64,000 bases of DNA. Origin: RFSX01 sp965248155. Lineage in GTDB: Bacteria > Bacteroidota > Bacteroidia > Chitinophagales > Saprospiraceae. Of this stretch, positions 53,987 through 62,920 are shown one piece after another. The stretch spans positions 930,001-994,000 of the forward strand of contig CBDFIO010000002.1 of NCBI GenBank assembly GCA_965248155.1, in the 5' to 3' direction. The translations under genes and the position numbers were made by a program. The notes beneath the pieces are model-generated. The model made no database searches. It had not been told where the DNA came from and was given only the letters and a program-made list of their open reading frames with translations. Position 1 is the first letter of the stretch, and each line of letters begins with the position of its first letter.

Positions 53987-53994
53987 TACTTTTG
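53987..53994 (+). promoter_or_regulatory. -7 promoter element before ccmE
   Basis: TACTTTTG fits TAnnTTTG and lies 18 bases before the ccmE ATG. No clear -33 TTG is seen. Confidence 0.4.
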
Positions 53995-54012
53995 TTGCAC
54001 TAAAAGAAATTA

Positions 54013-54405
54013 ATGAAAAAAGGACATATTATAGCTCTGGTGGCCATCATTTCAGCTATTATAATCATTTTCTCAGCATCGAAAGATGTAAGCAATTACA
54101 TGTCATTTGAGGAAGCAACTGCAAGTAAATCAAGAGCGAAGATCAGTGGAGAATTGGACAGAGAACAGGAGATCGTTTACGATCCCATTAAAACTCCAAA
54201 TATGTTCCGATTTCATATGATTGACCTGGATGGAAAATCAAATGAAGTTATCCTCAAACAAGCTAAACCCCAAGACTTTGAATTGTCTGAATCAGTCGTA
54301 GTTACAGGCAAAATGAATGAGGGTGTTTTTGTAGCAGATGAAGTCTTATTAAAATGCCCTTCAAAATACAAGGATGAAGAGCTGAAAATCAGAGGTGAAA
54401 GCTAA
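54013..54405 (+). CDS. Cytochrome c maturation protein CcmE-like
   Basis: This 130-residue protein has an N-terminal membrane helix (KGHIIALVAIISAIIIIFSA) and a periplasmic OB-fold domain (RAKISGELDREQEIVYDP; SESVVVTGKMNEGVFVADEVLLKCPSKY), as in CcmE, which hands haem to apocytochromes. The usual haem-binding histidine near HDENY is not present. The end reads LLKCPSKYKDE, as in many Bacteroidota versions. It is followed 6 bases later by the CcsA/CcmF gene, which supports a role in cytochrome c assembly. Confidence 0.85.
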   Translation: MKKGHIIALVAIISAIIIIFSASKDVSNYMSFEEATASKSRAKISGELDREQEIVYDPIKTPNMFRFHMIDLDGKSNEVILKQAKPQDFELSESVVVTGKMNEGVFVADEVLLKCPSKYKDEELKIRGES

Positions 54406-54411
54406 GGACTT

Positions 54412-57225
54412 TTGAATCTTCAAACGCAATACATAGGAGAACATTTATGGCCCGGAATTTTCGGCCACTTATTTATTGTTCTGGCATTCTGTTCACTTCT
54501 ATTTTCAATATATAGTTATTACAAACATCAAAAGACAACACTTTCTTCTTCAAAAGTAAGTTGGAATACCCTTGGTAGATATGGTTTCTTCATTCATGGC
54601 ATTTCTATATTTGGATTGATTGGAATTCTATTCTTTATCATGATCAGTCAAATGTATGAGTATGTTTATGTTTTTGAACATGTTTCCCCGGATTTACCTA
54701 TGCAATATATCTTTTCAGCCTTTTGGGAAGGGCAAGAAGGGAGCTTTCTGCTCTGGATGTTTTGGCATATAATACTTGGGACAATCCTCATTTTTAAAGC
54801 TGGAAAGTGGGAAAGTTCTGTGCTTATGTTTCTTGGGCTTATCCAACTGGTAATTAATTCCATGATTTTGGGATTTCATCTTGAATTAGGAGACTTCACT
54901 TATAAATTCGGATCCAATCCTACACTCTTGTTACGGGATGTTTTTGATGCACCAATTTTCAAAACTGCAGACTATCTGTCTTCTATTCAGGGAAGTGGGC
55001 TGAATCCACTCTTACAAAATTATTGGATGACCATTCATCCACCAACTTTGTTCCTTGGTTTTGCCAGCACCAGTATTCCATTTGCATTTGCCGCTGCCGG
55101 TCTTTATACAGGAGACTTCAAAGGATGGTTGAGCCCATGCTTAAAATGGTCCCTTTTCTCTGCCGGTATTCTGGGTGTTGGTATTCTAATGGGTGGAGCC
55201 TGGGCTTATGAAGCACTTACTTTTGGAGGCTATTGGGTCTGGGATCCTGTTGAAAACATGTCTTTGGTACCTTGGTTAATATTAGTCGCAGGAGTACATA
55301 CAAATTTGATCGCTAAAAATACTGGGCGAGCTATAAAGACAACTTATATCTATTACGGCTTATCTTTTATACTCGTACTATATTCTACATATCTTACTCG
55401 AAGCGGTGTCTTAGGAGATACTTCAATTCATGCTTTTACAGAAATGGGTCTCGAACCTCAACTGATTTTCCTGGTTGGATTCTTTACGCTCCTTTCAATT
55501 CTGATTTATTATAAAGCACAAAAAAATATTGCTAGCCCATCTAAAGAAGAATCGATTTATTCGCGAGAATTCTGGATGTTTGTCGGTGCTTTGATTTTGT
55601 TGTTTAGCGGTATAATTATTACTGGTTCCACATCTCTTCCAGTAATAAATAGTATCGCCACATATTTTGATCCTGATTTTACTGGTAAAGTTATTCAAGA
55701 TCCAATCCCTCATTATAACAAATTTCAAATTTGGATTGGTGTACTGATAACAGTTCTTTGTTCATTAGCTGTTCACAAGAGATATAAGACCGAAAAATGG
55801 TCCCGCAATCAATCGGTTGCTTTTGCAAAAAGAAACACTCTGTATTTAATATCTGCGACTCTCATCTGTTACTTATTGTCACTCTTAATGGATTTTCATC
55901 GATGGACTTATATTATACTCTCCATTGCTGCCTTATATTCAATCATCGCGAATGGTGCCTATCTCACTCAAAAACTACGATTTAATCCTAAATTAGCAGG
56001 TTCAGTCTTCTCGCATACCGGTTTTGCAATTATGATAATCGGAATTTTAGCCAGTGGGTTAAACGAAAAAGTTATAACCACTAATCCCTTTGTAATGAAA
56101 GGAATTATTGACGATGATGATCTTGGTAAATCGGTTACTTTGATTAAAGGCGTTCCATTCTTTGTCAATGATTACTGGATAACTTATGAAGGAGATACCA
56201 TTGAAGATAAGACACGTACTTTCATAGTCAAATTTCAAAAAGAAGATTCTACCGGAACAATACTAGATTCTTTTTATGTCTATCCAAATCTTCTTTTTTC
56301 AAATGATATGACCAAGGTGGCTGCTTTTAATCCTGGAACTAAGAGAGATCTGGATAAGGATATATTTACAAGAATAGCTTCGCTTCCAAAATCACAACTG
56401 GATGTGAAATTTGCAAAAGAACAAGAAGATAGTCTCAAATATGTAAGCTATACCCTATCAGTTGGTGACACTTTATTCACTAAGGAAAATTATGCAATTC
56501 TTGAATATGTAAGCTTCAAGCCTCAACATAAAGAATACATCGCACATGAAAGTGACATGGGCATTGGTCTGGGAATACGGTTTTATAATTTAGACAAATC
56601 ATACTCCAGACTAATCGAACCTGCACTTGGCCTCAATGAAAATCTTCTGTATCAATATGCAGATAAAATTGAAGAGTTAGGTGTGAAAGTGCGCTTGAAT
56701 AATAAATCTTTTGATAATTTTTTCACAGAAGAAGACTTGCTTGAATATCAGGAATTCAGTATTAAGGAAGGTGCTACATTCCACCATAATTCCAAGGAAT
56801 TCACACTTATCGGCTTCAATAGTAAAGTCGATCATCGAAATTACAAAACGCAGGAAGGTGATATAGCCATTCAAGCAAAGATTCTTATGAATTCAGAGAA
56901 TCACATAGACAGCTTGACGCCTCTTTATATTATAAGGGGAAACAAACCTATGAGTATAAAAGACTATAATATTGAAGAAGGTCTACATATCCGTTTAAGT
57001 CATATCGATCCAATAAAAGAAATTTTTACTATACAAATTGCTGAAGACAAGCGATTGAGCAATGATCTGATTGTTGATATCGCCGAACAGATCCCAAGGT
57101 CAGATATAATTAATCTTGAAGCTAAAATATTTCCGGGAATTAATTTATTTTGGTTAGGATCCTGTCTCATGTTAGCTGGATTTTTCATAGCTTACTGGAA
57201 CCGATACAGTAATAAGAATGTCTAA
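54412..57225 (+). CDS. Cytochrome c biogenesis protein CcsA/CcmF
   Basis: This 937-residue polytopic protein forms the haem lyase core. About 14 membrane helices surround the WWD haem-binding motif (GGYWVWDPVENMSLVPWLIL, about residues 272-291), with candidate haem-ligand histidines in MTIHPPTLFLGF and VAGVHTNL. A large periplasmic domain of over 300 residues precedes the last helix. The start is TTG at 54412, preceded by AAGGA at 54404-54408; no in-frame ATG precedes the first helix. It overlaps the next gene by 8 bases. It forms an operon with the CcmE-like gene. Confidence 0.92.
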   Translation: MNLQTQYIGEHLWPGIFGHLFIVLAFCSLLFSIYSYYKHQKTTLSSSKVSWNTLGRYGFFIHGISIFGLIGILFFIMISQMYEYVYVFEHVSPDLPMQYIFSAFWEGQEGSFLLWMFWHIILGTILIFKAGKWESSVLMFLGLIQLVINSMILGFHLELGDFTYKFGSNPTLLLRDVFDAPIFKTADYLSSIQGSGLNPLLQNYWMTIHPPTLFLGFASTSIPFAFAAAGLYTGDFKGWLSPCLKWSLFSAGILGVGILMGGAWAYEALTFGGYWVWDPVENMSLVPWLILVAGVHTNLIAKNTGRAIKTTYIYYGLSFILVLYSTYLTRSGVLGDTSIHAFTEMGLEPQLIFLVGFFTLLSILIYYKAQKNIASPSKEESIYSREFWMFVGALILLFSGIIITGSTSLPVINSIATYFDPDFTGKVIQDPIPHYNKFQIWIGVLITVLCSLAVHKRYKTEKWSRNQSVAFAKRNTLYLISATLICYLLSLLMDFHRWTYIILSIAALYSIIANGAYLTQKLRFNPKLAGSVFSHTGFAIMIIGILASGLNEKVITTNPFVMKGIIDDDDLGKSVTLIKGVPFFVNDYWITYEGDTIEDKTRTFIVKFQKEDSTGTILDSFYVYPNLLFSNDMTKVAAFNPGTKRDLDKDIFTRIASLPKSQLDVKFAKEQEDSLKYVSYTLSVGDTLFTKENYAILEYVSFKPQHKEYIAHESDMGIGLGIRFYNLDKSYSRLIEPALGLNENLLYQYADKIEELGVKVRLNNKSFDNFFTEEDLLEYQEFSIKEGATFHHNSKEFTLIGFNSKVDHRNYKTQEGDIAIQAKILMNSENHIDSLTPLYIIRGNKPMSIKDYNIEEGLHIRLSHIDPIKEIFTIQIAEDKRLSNDLIVDIAEQIPRSDIINLEAKIFPGINLFWLGSCLMLAGFFIAYWNRYSNKNV

Positions 57226-58009
57226 CAAAATCAAAATTGTTGCTATTGGTGCCGGAAACATTGCTAACCATCTGATTCCCGCACTGCATAAGATTCCTGT
57301 TCAGATTGAACAGGTCTATAGTAGAAAAATTAATAATGCGCGAAAACTAAGTTCTAAAGTCGACGCAGAAGCAATTAATAATCTCTCTGATATAAATCCA
57401 GAAGCTCATTTATATATCCTCATGGTTCCTGATGATGATATCTCAGATGTCGTCGCAGAACTTCCTCGACTTAATGAAACACAATACTTGGTTCATACTT
57501 CCGGTTCACAAAAAATCCGAGTGCTTAATAAAGCTTCGTCGAATTACGGTAGCTTTTATCCCCTTCAATCTTTTAATAAAGCAGAGCAAACAGAATTAGC
57601 AACTACACCTTTTTTAATTGATGGAAATAATCCAAAGATCATTAGAATGTTGAGATCTTTAGCACGAAAGATATCTCCGAAAGTTATCAGCTGCACTGAT
57701 CAGGAACGACTTAATTATCACCTGTCAGCTGTTTTCATAAATAACTTTATCAATCACCTATCCTGTATTTCAAAGGAATTATTACACAAGAACAATTTAG
57801 ATCCAAGCATCCTTGAGCCTATATCCAAAAGTACATTCAATAAGATTCTGGAAAGCAATCCTTGTAAGATCCAAACAGGCCCGGCAATTCGTAAGGATAT
57901 TAAGCTTCATAAGCAACATCTACAACTTATAAAACACAACGAAGAATGGTCGAAAATATACAAGGCCATTTCAAAAAGTATAATAAAAAGGTATCATGAG
58001 GATAGTTGA
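57218..58009 (+). CDS. Rossmann-fold DUF2520 protein
   Basis: This 263-residue soluble protein has an N-terminal NAD(P)-binding domain (VAIGAGNIANHLIPAL; YILMVPDDDISDV; HTSGSQ) related to pyrroline-5-carboxylate/F420 reductases. The C-terminal helical DUF2520 domain reads LNYHLSAVFINNFINHL...LESNPCKIQTGPAIRKD. The function is unknown; a reductase is likely from the fold. It overlaps ccsA/ccmF by 8 bases and the next small gene by 14, so it is part of one transcript. Confidence 0.88.
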   Translation: MSNKIKIVAIGAGNIANHLIPALHKIPVQIEQVYSRKINNARKLSSKVDAEAINNLSDINPEAHLYILMVPDDDISDVVAELPRLNETQYLVHTSGSQKIRVLNKASSNYGSFYPLQSFNKAEQTELATTPFLIDGNNPKIIRMLRSLARKISPKVISCTDQERLNYHLSAVFINNFINHLSCISKELLHKNNLDPSILEPISKSTFNKILESNPCKIQTGPAIRKDIKLHKQHLQLIKHNEEWSKIYKAISKSIIKRYHEDS

Positions 58010-58262
58010 CGAATGGACTCACGAAAATATAAGACTGACCCTTTTCCACATGAATGGCAGGTACTCCCTCAAGTTGGAAAAAGATCTTCGCGAACAAACA
58101 TATAAGTTCAGAGATGGGCAATTTGAAAATCCCAGTGACTTAAAAAACAAACTTAATGATGAATTTTTTGAAGTCGTAAATAATATTTTCCTTCAGCAAA
58201 ATCAAAACAGAGAAAATCTGGATTCCAATTCTTTAGATTCAGAGTTTGACACTATCATCTGA
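57996..58262 (+). CDS. Small conserved-looking hypothetical protein
   Basis: This 88-residue hydrophilic protein (MRIVDEWTHENIRLTLFHMNGRYSLKLEKDL) has a beta-hairpin-like start and a low-complexity Asn/Ser tail. It overlaps both neighbours (14 bases before, 1 base after with TGATG), which supports real, coupled translation. I do not recognise a family beyond its likely place in this operon in related bacteria. Confidence 0.7.
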   Translation: MRIVDEWTHENIRLTLFHMNGRYSLKLEKDLREQTYKFRDGQFENPSDLKNKLNDEFFEVVNNIFLQQNQNRENLDSNSLDSEFDTII

Positions 58263-59137
58263 TGAATATACTTTCTTATATAATATTCCGCATAATGGTT
58301 TTCTTGTTTTCCTTAATCCCATTTAGAATTCTTTATCTTCTTTCAGATATGCTTTACTACATATTCTATTATGTAGTTAAGTACAGAAAAAAAGTAGTCA
58401 AACAGAATATTGAAATTTGTTTTCCGAAAAAGTCACAAAAAGAAAAAAATGACTTGATAAAGCATTTTTACAGAAATTTTTCTGACATAATTTTGGAAGG
58501 AATAAAAGGATTGAGCTGTAATCCACACAAATTGATTGAAAGATATAAGGTCGTCAACCCTGAATTAATCAATATTTACTATGATAAGGGCCAAGGTATA
58601 CTTGTCTATTCTCAGCATTATAACAATTGGGAATGGGGTGCGTTAACTTTCGGGTTACAATCTAAATTTCATCTTGTAGGAATCGTTAAGCATATCAGTA
58701 ACCCTTATATCCACAAATATATTTTTGATCGCAGAGGCGGTAATGATTCTACAATGGTCGTGACCAACGAAACATTCAAATATTTTTCTAATGTGGAAAT
58801 AAGTGACAAAGCAATTTTTTTCATGTCTGATCAGGCTCCATATGGAAGAGAAAAATCTGTCAATTTAGATCTGCTGGGTATTAATACGAAATTCCACTCT
58901 GGCGCTGCACACTACGCTCACAAATATAACTTGCCTGTTTTTAACACCGAGATGAGAAGAGTTAGTCGTGGTTACTATGAATTAGAATTGCAATTATTAG
59001 AAGAAAATCCTGCTTCTTGTTCTGTCGATGACTTGGTTATAAAATTTCGGGACCATCTTGAAAAATTGATCTATAAGCGTCCAGAATGTTGGCTATGGTC
59101 TCATAAGAGATTCAAGGACCGTGTCAAATACACCTAA
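58262..59137 (+). CDS. LpxL/HtrB-like lipid A acyltransferase
   Basis: This 291-residue membrane-associated acyltransferase has one N-terminal helix (FRIMVFLFSLIPFRILYLL) and the catalytic pair in SQHYNNWEWGAL, an HX4E site as usual in Bacteroidota members. FFMSDQAPYGREK and FHSGAAHYAHKYNLPVF are substrate-binding blocks. It probably adds a secondary acyl chain to lipid A or an aminolipid; which one is inferred. Its ATG overlaps the stop of the small upstream gene. Confidence 0.88.
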   Translation: MNILSYIIFRIMVFLFSLIPFRILYLLSDMLYYIFYYVVKYRKKVVKQNIEICFPKKSQKEKNDLIKHFYRNFSDIILEGIKGLSCNPHKLIERYKVVNPELINIYYDKGQGILVYSQHYNNWEWGALTFGLQSKFHLVGIVKHISNPYIHKYIFDRRGGNDSTMVVTNETFKYFSNVEISDKAIFFMSDQAPYGREKSVNLDLLGINTKFHSGAAHYAHKYNLPVFNTEMRRVSRGYYELELQLLEENPASCSVDDLVIKFRDHLEKLIYKRPECWLWSHKRFKDRVKYT

Positions 59138-59171
59138 GTGTACTACTCACAATCATCACAAATGAAAAATG

Positions 59172-59179
59172 TATCTTTG
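59172..59179 (+). promoter_or_regulatory. -7 promoter element of purB
   Basis: TATCTTTG matches TAnnTTTG and ends 11 bases before the purB ATG, giving a very short leader. Confidence 0.5.
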
Positions 59180-59190
59180 CAGCAAAAAAT

Positions 59191-60519
59191 ATGCTCAAAG
59201 CTGTTTCTCCAATAGATGGTCGATATGCTTCTAAAACATCTAAATTAGCGGCCTACTTTTCAGAATTCGCTCTTATAAAATATCGTGTCACTGTTGAAAT
59301 AGAATATTTGATATTTCTCTCTAATGCGGGTATCTCACAACTGAATGGTCTGTCTCAACATGAAGATAAATTAAGAAATATTTATAAAGCACTCACAGAG
59401 TCTGACGCTATTGCTGTCAAAGAGATAGAGAAAACAACCAATCATGATGTTAAAGCAGTAGAGTATTTTATAAAAAATAAAATCGAAGCTTTAGGCCTCG
59501 ACAAGTATACAGAGTGGATCCACTTTGGTTTGACCTCACAAGACATTAATAATACCGCAGTACCTCTTTCTATAAAAGATTTTCTTGACAAGGAATATAT
59601 TCCTGAATTAAATAAACTTATCAATGTTTTAATTGAAAAAGCCAATAACTACGATGGTATTCCCATACTCGCAAGAACACATGGGCAAGCAGCTTCGCCA
59701 AGCACATTAGGAAAGGAAATAAAAGTATTTATTGAACGATTGACTAATCAAGTTGAACTTTTAAAAGCGCTTCCGATAAAAGGAAAATTTGGAGGAGCTA
59801 CAGGTAACTTTAATGCTCATAAAGTAAGCTTACCCGATATTAATTGGCCGGAATTTGCTGATCAATTTATTAGTAAGCTGGGTATAACACGTTCCCACTA
59901 TACGACACAAATTGCGCATTACGACCATATTGCTGCTATAGTGCAGAATATTGGTAGAATCAACACAATTCTTATTGATATGGCCAGAGACATCTGGACC
60001 TATATCAGTATGGATTATTTCAAACAAAAAGTTGTAGCCAATGAAATCGGTTCTTCAGCCATGCCTCACAAAGTCAATCCAATAGATTTCGAAAATGCGG
60101 AGGGTAACTTGGGAATGGCAAATTCCATTTTTAATTTCCTTGCTGAAAAATTACCGATATCGAGATTACAAAGAGATCTTACTGACAGTACGGTGTTAAG
60201 AAATATTGGTGTTCCATTTGGACATTGTACCATAGCACATCAGTCGCTTTTAAAAGGATTATCCAAATTAGAATTAAATACACAAAAATTACATAGTGAT
60301 TTGGATAATAATTGGGCAGTAGTTGCTGAGGCCATACAGAATATTCTACGACGCGAAGCTTATCCTAAGCCCTATGAAGCTCTAAAGTCATTAACGAGGG
60401 GCAATGCAACTATTACAAAAGAAACAATGTTGGACTTTATAGAAACTTTAGAGGTTGATGAAAAAATTAAACAAGAATTAAGAGTCATCAGCCCTCACAA
60501 CTATACAGGATATAACTAA
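59191..60519 (+). CDS. purB: Adenylosuccinate lyase
   Basis: This 442-residue tetrameric enzyme acts at two steps of purine synthesis (SAICAR to AICAR, and adenylosuccinate to AMP). The family signature SSAMPHKVNPIDFENAEGN holds the catalytic serine loop. The histidine of ARTHGQAASPSTLGKE and the TTNHDVKAVEYF block match the PurB (rather than fumarase) group. The length is normal. A small repeat-rich gene follows 5 bases on, within the same transcript. Confidence 0.96.
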   Translation: MLKAVSPIDGRYASKTSKLAAYFSEFALIKYRVTVEIEYLIFLSNAGISQLNGLSQHEDKLRNIYKALTESDAIAVKEIEKTTNHDVKAVEYFIKNKIEALGLDKYTEWIHFGLTSQDINNTAVPLSIKDFLDKEYIPELNKLINVLIEKANNYDGIPILARTHGQAASPSTLGKEIKVFIERLTNQVELLKALPIKGKFGGATGNFNAHKVSLPDINWPEFADQFISKLGITRSHYTTQIAHYDHIAAIVQNIGRINTILIDMARDIWTYISMDYFKQKVVANEIGSSAMPHKVNPIDFENAEGNLGMANSIFNFLAEKLPISRLQRDLTDSTVLRNIGVPFGHCTIAHQSLLKGLSKLELNTQKLHSDLDNNWAVVAEAIQNILRREAYPKPYEALKSLTRGNATITKETMLDFIETLEVDEKIKQELRVISPHNYTGYN

Positions 60520-60524
60520 ACGTC

Positions 60525-61004
60525 ATGATAAAAAAGATATTTAATTTTCTGTTCAAATCAGGAAAGAAAGCCACTGAAAGCGTCGGGAAATCCATGGAAT
60601 TCATCGACGATGTTCTTGAAAAAGAATACATCACCAACACGGTTGTAAATGTAAAGGACGCCAGCGGAAAAGTTGTCGAAAAGGCTGGTGAAGCTTTTCA
60701 AAACACTAAAGAATTTATCGATGATAAAGTTGATGTAGATAAAGTCATATCTACTGTTGGGGATGCCAGCGAAAAAGTAAAGGACAAAGCTGAAGAAGCC
60801 TTCCAAAGCACAAAAGAATTTATCGACGATAAAGTTGATCTTGATAAAATTAAAACTTCTGTAGGAGCTGCCTTTGAAAAGGGTAAAGAAGCAACTAGTG
60901 ATATCGCTGATCAAATGCTTGATAAATCAGATACACTAAAAAATGTCATGAACGAAGGCAAGGAAATAATTGATAAAATTATCGGGAAAGGAGAAGAAGA
61001 ATAA
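60525..61004 (+). CDS. Helical repeat protein, LEA/apolipoprotein-like
   Basis: This 159-residue, highly charged and probably all-helical protein contains a tandem duplication of about 38 residues. EAFQNTKEFIDDKVDVDKV (residues 57-75) and EAFQSTKEFIDDKVDLDKI (95-113) are each preceded by a VGDASEKVKDKAE-like segment. The 11-residue-type amphipathic periodicity recalls LEA group 3 or YtxH-like stress proteins. It has no signal peptide. The role is unknown, with possible membrane or desiccation protection. It is co-transcribed with purB and ended by a terminator. Confidence 0.7.
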   Translation: MIKKIFNFLFKSGKKATESVGKSMEFIDDVLEKEYITNTVVNVKDASGKVVEKAGEAFQNTKEFIDDKVDVDKVISTVGDASEKVKDKAEEAFQSTKEFIDDKVDLDKIKTSVGAAFEKGKEATSDIADQMLDKSDTLKNVMNEGKEIIDKIIGKGEEE

Positions 61005-61038
61005 AAAACGGCCGGGCAAAATGCCGAGCCGTTTTATA
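61005..61038 (+). terminator. Terminator after the purB pair
   Basis: AAAACGGC (61005-61012) pairs with GCCGTTTT (61028-61035), with inner GGGCA/TGCC pairing. It is a typical A/T-flanked hairpin. Confidence 0.85.
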
Positions 61039-61060
61039 TCTCGTTTTATTTAGTCTTAAT

Positions 61061-61096
61061 TACTTAGACAAGATCATTTACTTAGACAAGATCATT
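61061..61096 (-). repeat. Perfect 18-bp tandem duplication
   Basis: TACTTAGACAAGATCATT occurs twice back to back. On the minus strand each copy reads ATG ATC TTG TCT AAG TA(A), i.e. the codons for MILSK plus a stop. It is therefore a duplicated end of the T9SS tail of the adjacent gene. A complementary TTGTCTAAGTAA at 61101-61112 lets it form a hairpin that may act as a terminator. Confidence 0.85.
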
Positions 61097-61104
61097 GATT
61101 TTGT

Positions 61105-62766
61105 CTAAGTAATTTTTCCACCAATTATTAGTGAATAAGAGTACTGACCTGAAGGAAGATCTTTAACTTCTACACTGATCCGACCTTTTCCAGCTTGAGT
61201 AATAGTCTCTTTTTTAATCAATTTTCCGCTGACATCAAATATTTGAATCTCTGCACTTCCTGCTTCTTGTGGAAGGAAATATTCAATTACCGTTTTATCA
61301 TTGAAAGGATTAGGAAAATTCTGACCTAGTGCAGCATTGTTCCCACCATTCAAAATAATGTCCTGATTGTTGCCATCCTTAATAAGGCTGATTAATTCTT
61401 CCATTTGAGTTTTAAGATCAGCAATTTCCTGAGCTTGATCTTCAATTTGAGCCTGTTGTTCTTTTACAGAATTAACTAAAACCCAAGTCATGGCTGAATG
61501 ATCTATTTTCAAAAAAGATTCTGATTTAATGATATTACCATCTTCGTCTCTGGTATCAAATACATTATCATGAACTAAATATGGTGCAGCTTTTTGAAGC
61601 TCTTGAGCACTAATACTATAATACTCTCTTGTTTCAGTAATACCCGCTTTACCATTGAAATTATAAGATATAGGGTTCAATTGGCTCACTAGAGAAAGAC
61701 CAACTTCAAAAGCCCTTACATTTTTCTTCAAACGCATATCTGAATTCAACAAATTTCCATTTGCAGTAATATCTCCTAATGCAGTAATAGCATGTGTTGT
61801 AGGATCAATTTTGAAAGGATCAGAAGAAGCTAATGTTACATTTCTAATAACAAAATCTTCAGTTGGGATTTGTCCGATCAACCAGTTTCCTTCCGTATTT
61901 CTCAATCTGACGAATGAACTACCATTCGCTCTCTCATCAAGAACTACAATATTAGCGGCTGTCCCATCGTCTCTTCTTACCATCATATTTCCATTGTTCA
62001 CTGATAGTTTTTCAATTGGAGAATCAGTACCTACACCAATTCTGTCATCGCCTGCATTAGCATAAAACAAAGTTTGATCAGTATCACCTTCAATCCTAGT
62101 ATCGGTGTCTGTACCATCGCTATTAATTTCGACTGAATTATCTTTAATATCAATACTACTTGTATTAGCACTAGGTCTTATTCTAAATGGCAATGTAGAA
62201 CCATTAGTTGCATCCCGAACAAAGAAATTAGTTTCATTACCGGCAACATCCCAAGTCTGAGGTGTAGTAAATCCGCTGGATCCATTTTGTTCTAGCCTAA
62301 CTATAGGTGTATCACCATTAACGATGTGTAATTCTACAACTGGAGTACTAGTACTTATGCCTACTCGTCCTCCATCATCAACATATAAAGCATTGCTAGG
62401 AGCACCTGCTTCTACTTTAAATACATCTCTTCCTGCATCGCTGTCTTCAATGGCAAAAAAATTGCCGCCACCATTCGAAGTATCATTTATTTTGATTCTC
62501 CAGTCATTGCTTGGAAAAGAAGCCGATGTACTGGTGTCTTGAAAATGAATACGAAGGTTGTTCTCTTTCAATCTTTCAGTATCGAATCCGAAACTTTCGC
62601 CGTTGACGCAGTCGAAACCGACACATTCGCTTCCATCGATAATCACATCATCGAGGAAAACTTGATCTTTAGTAAATTTTGGTTCATCACGGTCTTTCTG
62701 TGCGAAAGAGAGTGTGAACGCAAATAAAATTAGTAACGTTGTTAAAATGACTTTTTGATTTCTCAT
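61105..62766 (-). CDS. Surface protein with S74 chaperone domain and T9SS type A domain, tail cut by TAG
   Basis: This 553-residue exported protein has a signal peptide (RNQKVILTTLLILFAFTLSFAQ), beta-rich repeats with VGISTSTPVVELHIVNGD-type sequence, a Peptidase_S74/endosialidase-chaperone domain (SDMRLKKNVRAFEVGLSLVSQLNPISYNF; YYSISAQEL), a coiled coil, and a type A sorting domain (LGQNFPNPFNDKTVIEYFLPQ). The normal tail should end ...GGKI-x-TK-M-L-K. Here it ends GGKIT-TAG, and the next codons in frame are TKSMILSK-TAA. The stop thus removes the last nine residues, which may affect secretion. Confidence 0.88.
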   Translation of the reverse strand: MRNQKVILTTLLILFAFTLSFAQKDRDEPKFTKDQVFLDDVIIDGSECVGFDCVNGESFGFDTERLKENNLRIHFQDTSTSASFPSNDWRIKINDTSNGGGNFFAIEDSDAGRDVFKVEAGAPSNALYVDDGGRVGISTSTPVVELHIVNGDTPIVRLEQNGSSGFTTPQTWDVAGNETNFFVRDATNGSTLPFRIRPSANTSSIDIKDNSVEINSDGTDTDTRIEGDTDQTLFYANAGDDRIGVGTDSPIEKLSVNNGNMMVRRDDGTAANIVVLDERANGSSFVRLRNTEGNWLIGQIPTEDFVIRNVTLASSDPFKIDPTTHAITALGDITANGNLLNSDMRLKKNVRAFEVGLSLVSQLNPISYNFNGKAGITETREYYSISAQELQKAAPYLVHDNVFDTRDEDGNIIKSESFLKIDHSAMTWVLVNSVKEQQAQIEDQAQEIADLKTQMEELISLIKDGNNQDIILNGGNNAALGQNFPNPFNDKTVIEYFLPQEAGSAEIQIFDVSGKLIKKETITQAGKGRISVEVKDLPSGQYSYSLIIGGKIT

Positions 62767-62920
62767 GATTTATAGAGTTATTTTTTCCAATATAAAAACT
62801 TTATTCTTTACAGAAAAGCCTGTTGATAATAATATCTGAAAAGAAGGCAAAACAAGTTTACTTTTTGAACCGTATCGAAGTATAAGAAGCACATTTCCCG
62901 ATTTAAGTCCATAAACCAAT

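Noticed and set aside
60558..60914. 118-codon minus-strand frame opposite the helical repeat protein
   Set aside because: It is an antisense shadow of a Lys/Asp-rich repeat gene, with no start signal, and is mostly Phe/Asn/Ile low-complexity sequence.
52588..61107. Idea that TAG is a sense codon throughout this genome
   Set aside because: TAG stands directly before a terminator at 16477-16479 and directly after the C-terminal Phe of a barrel protein at 49827, and also ends fdhD and the aminotransferase. At most partial readthrough is possible.
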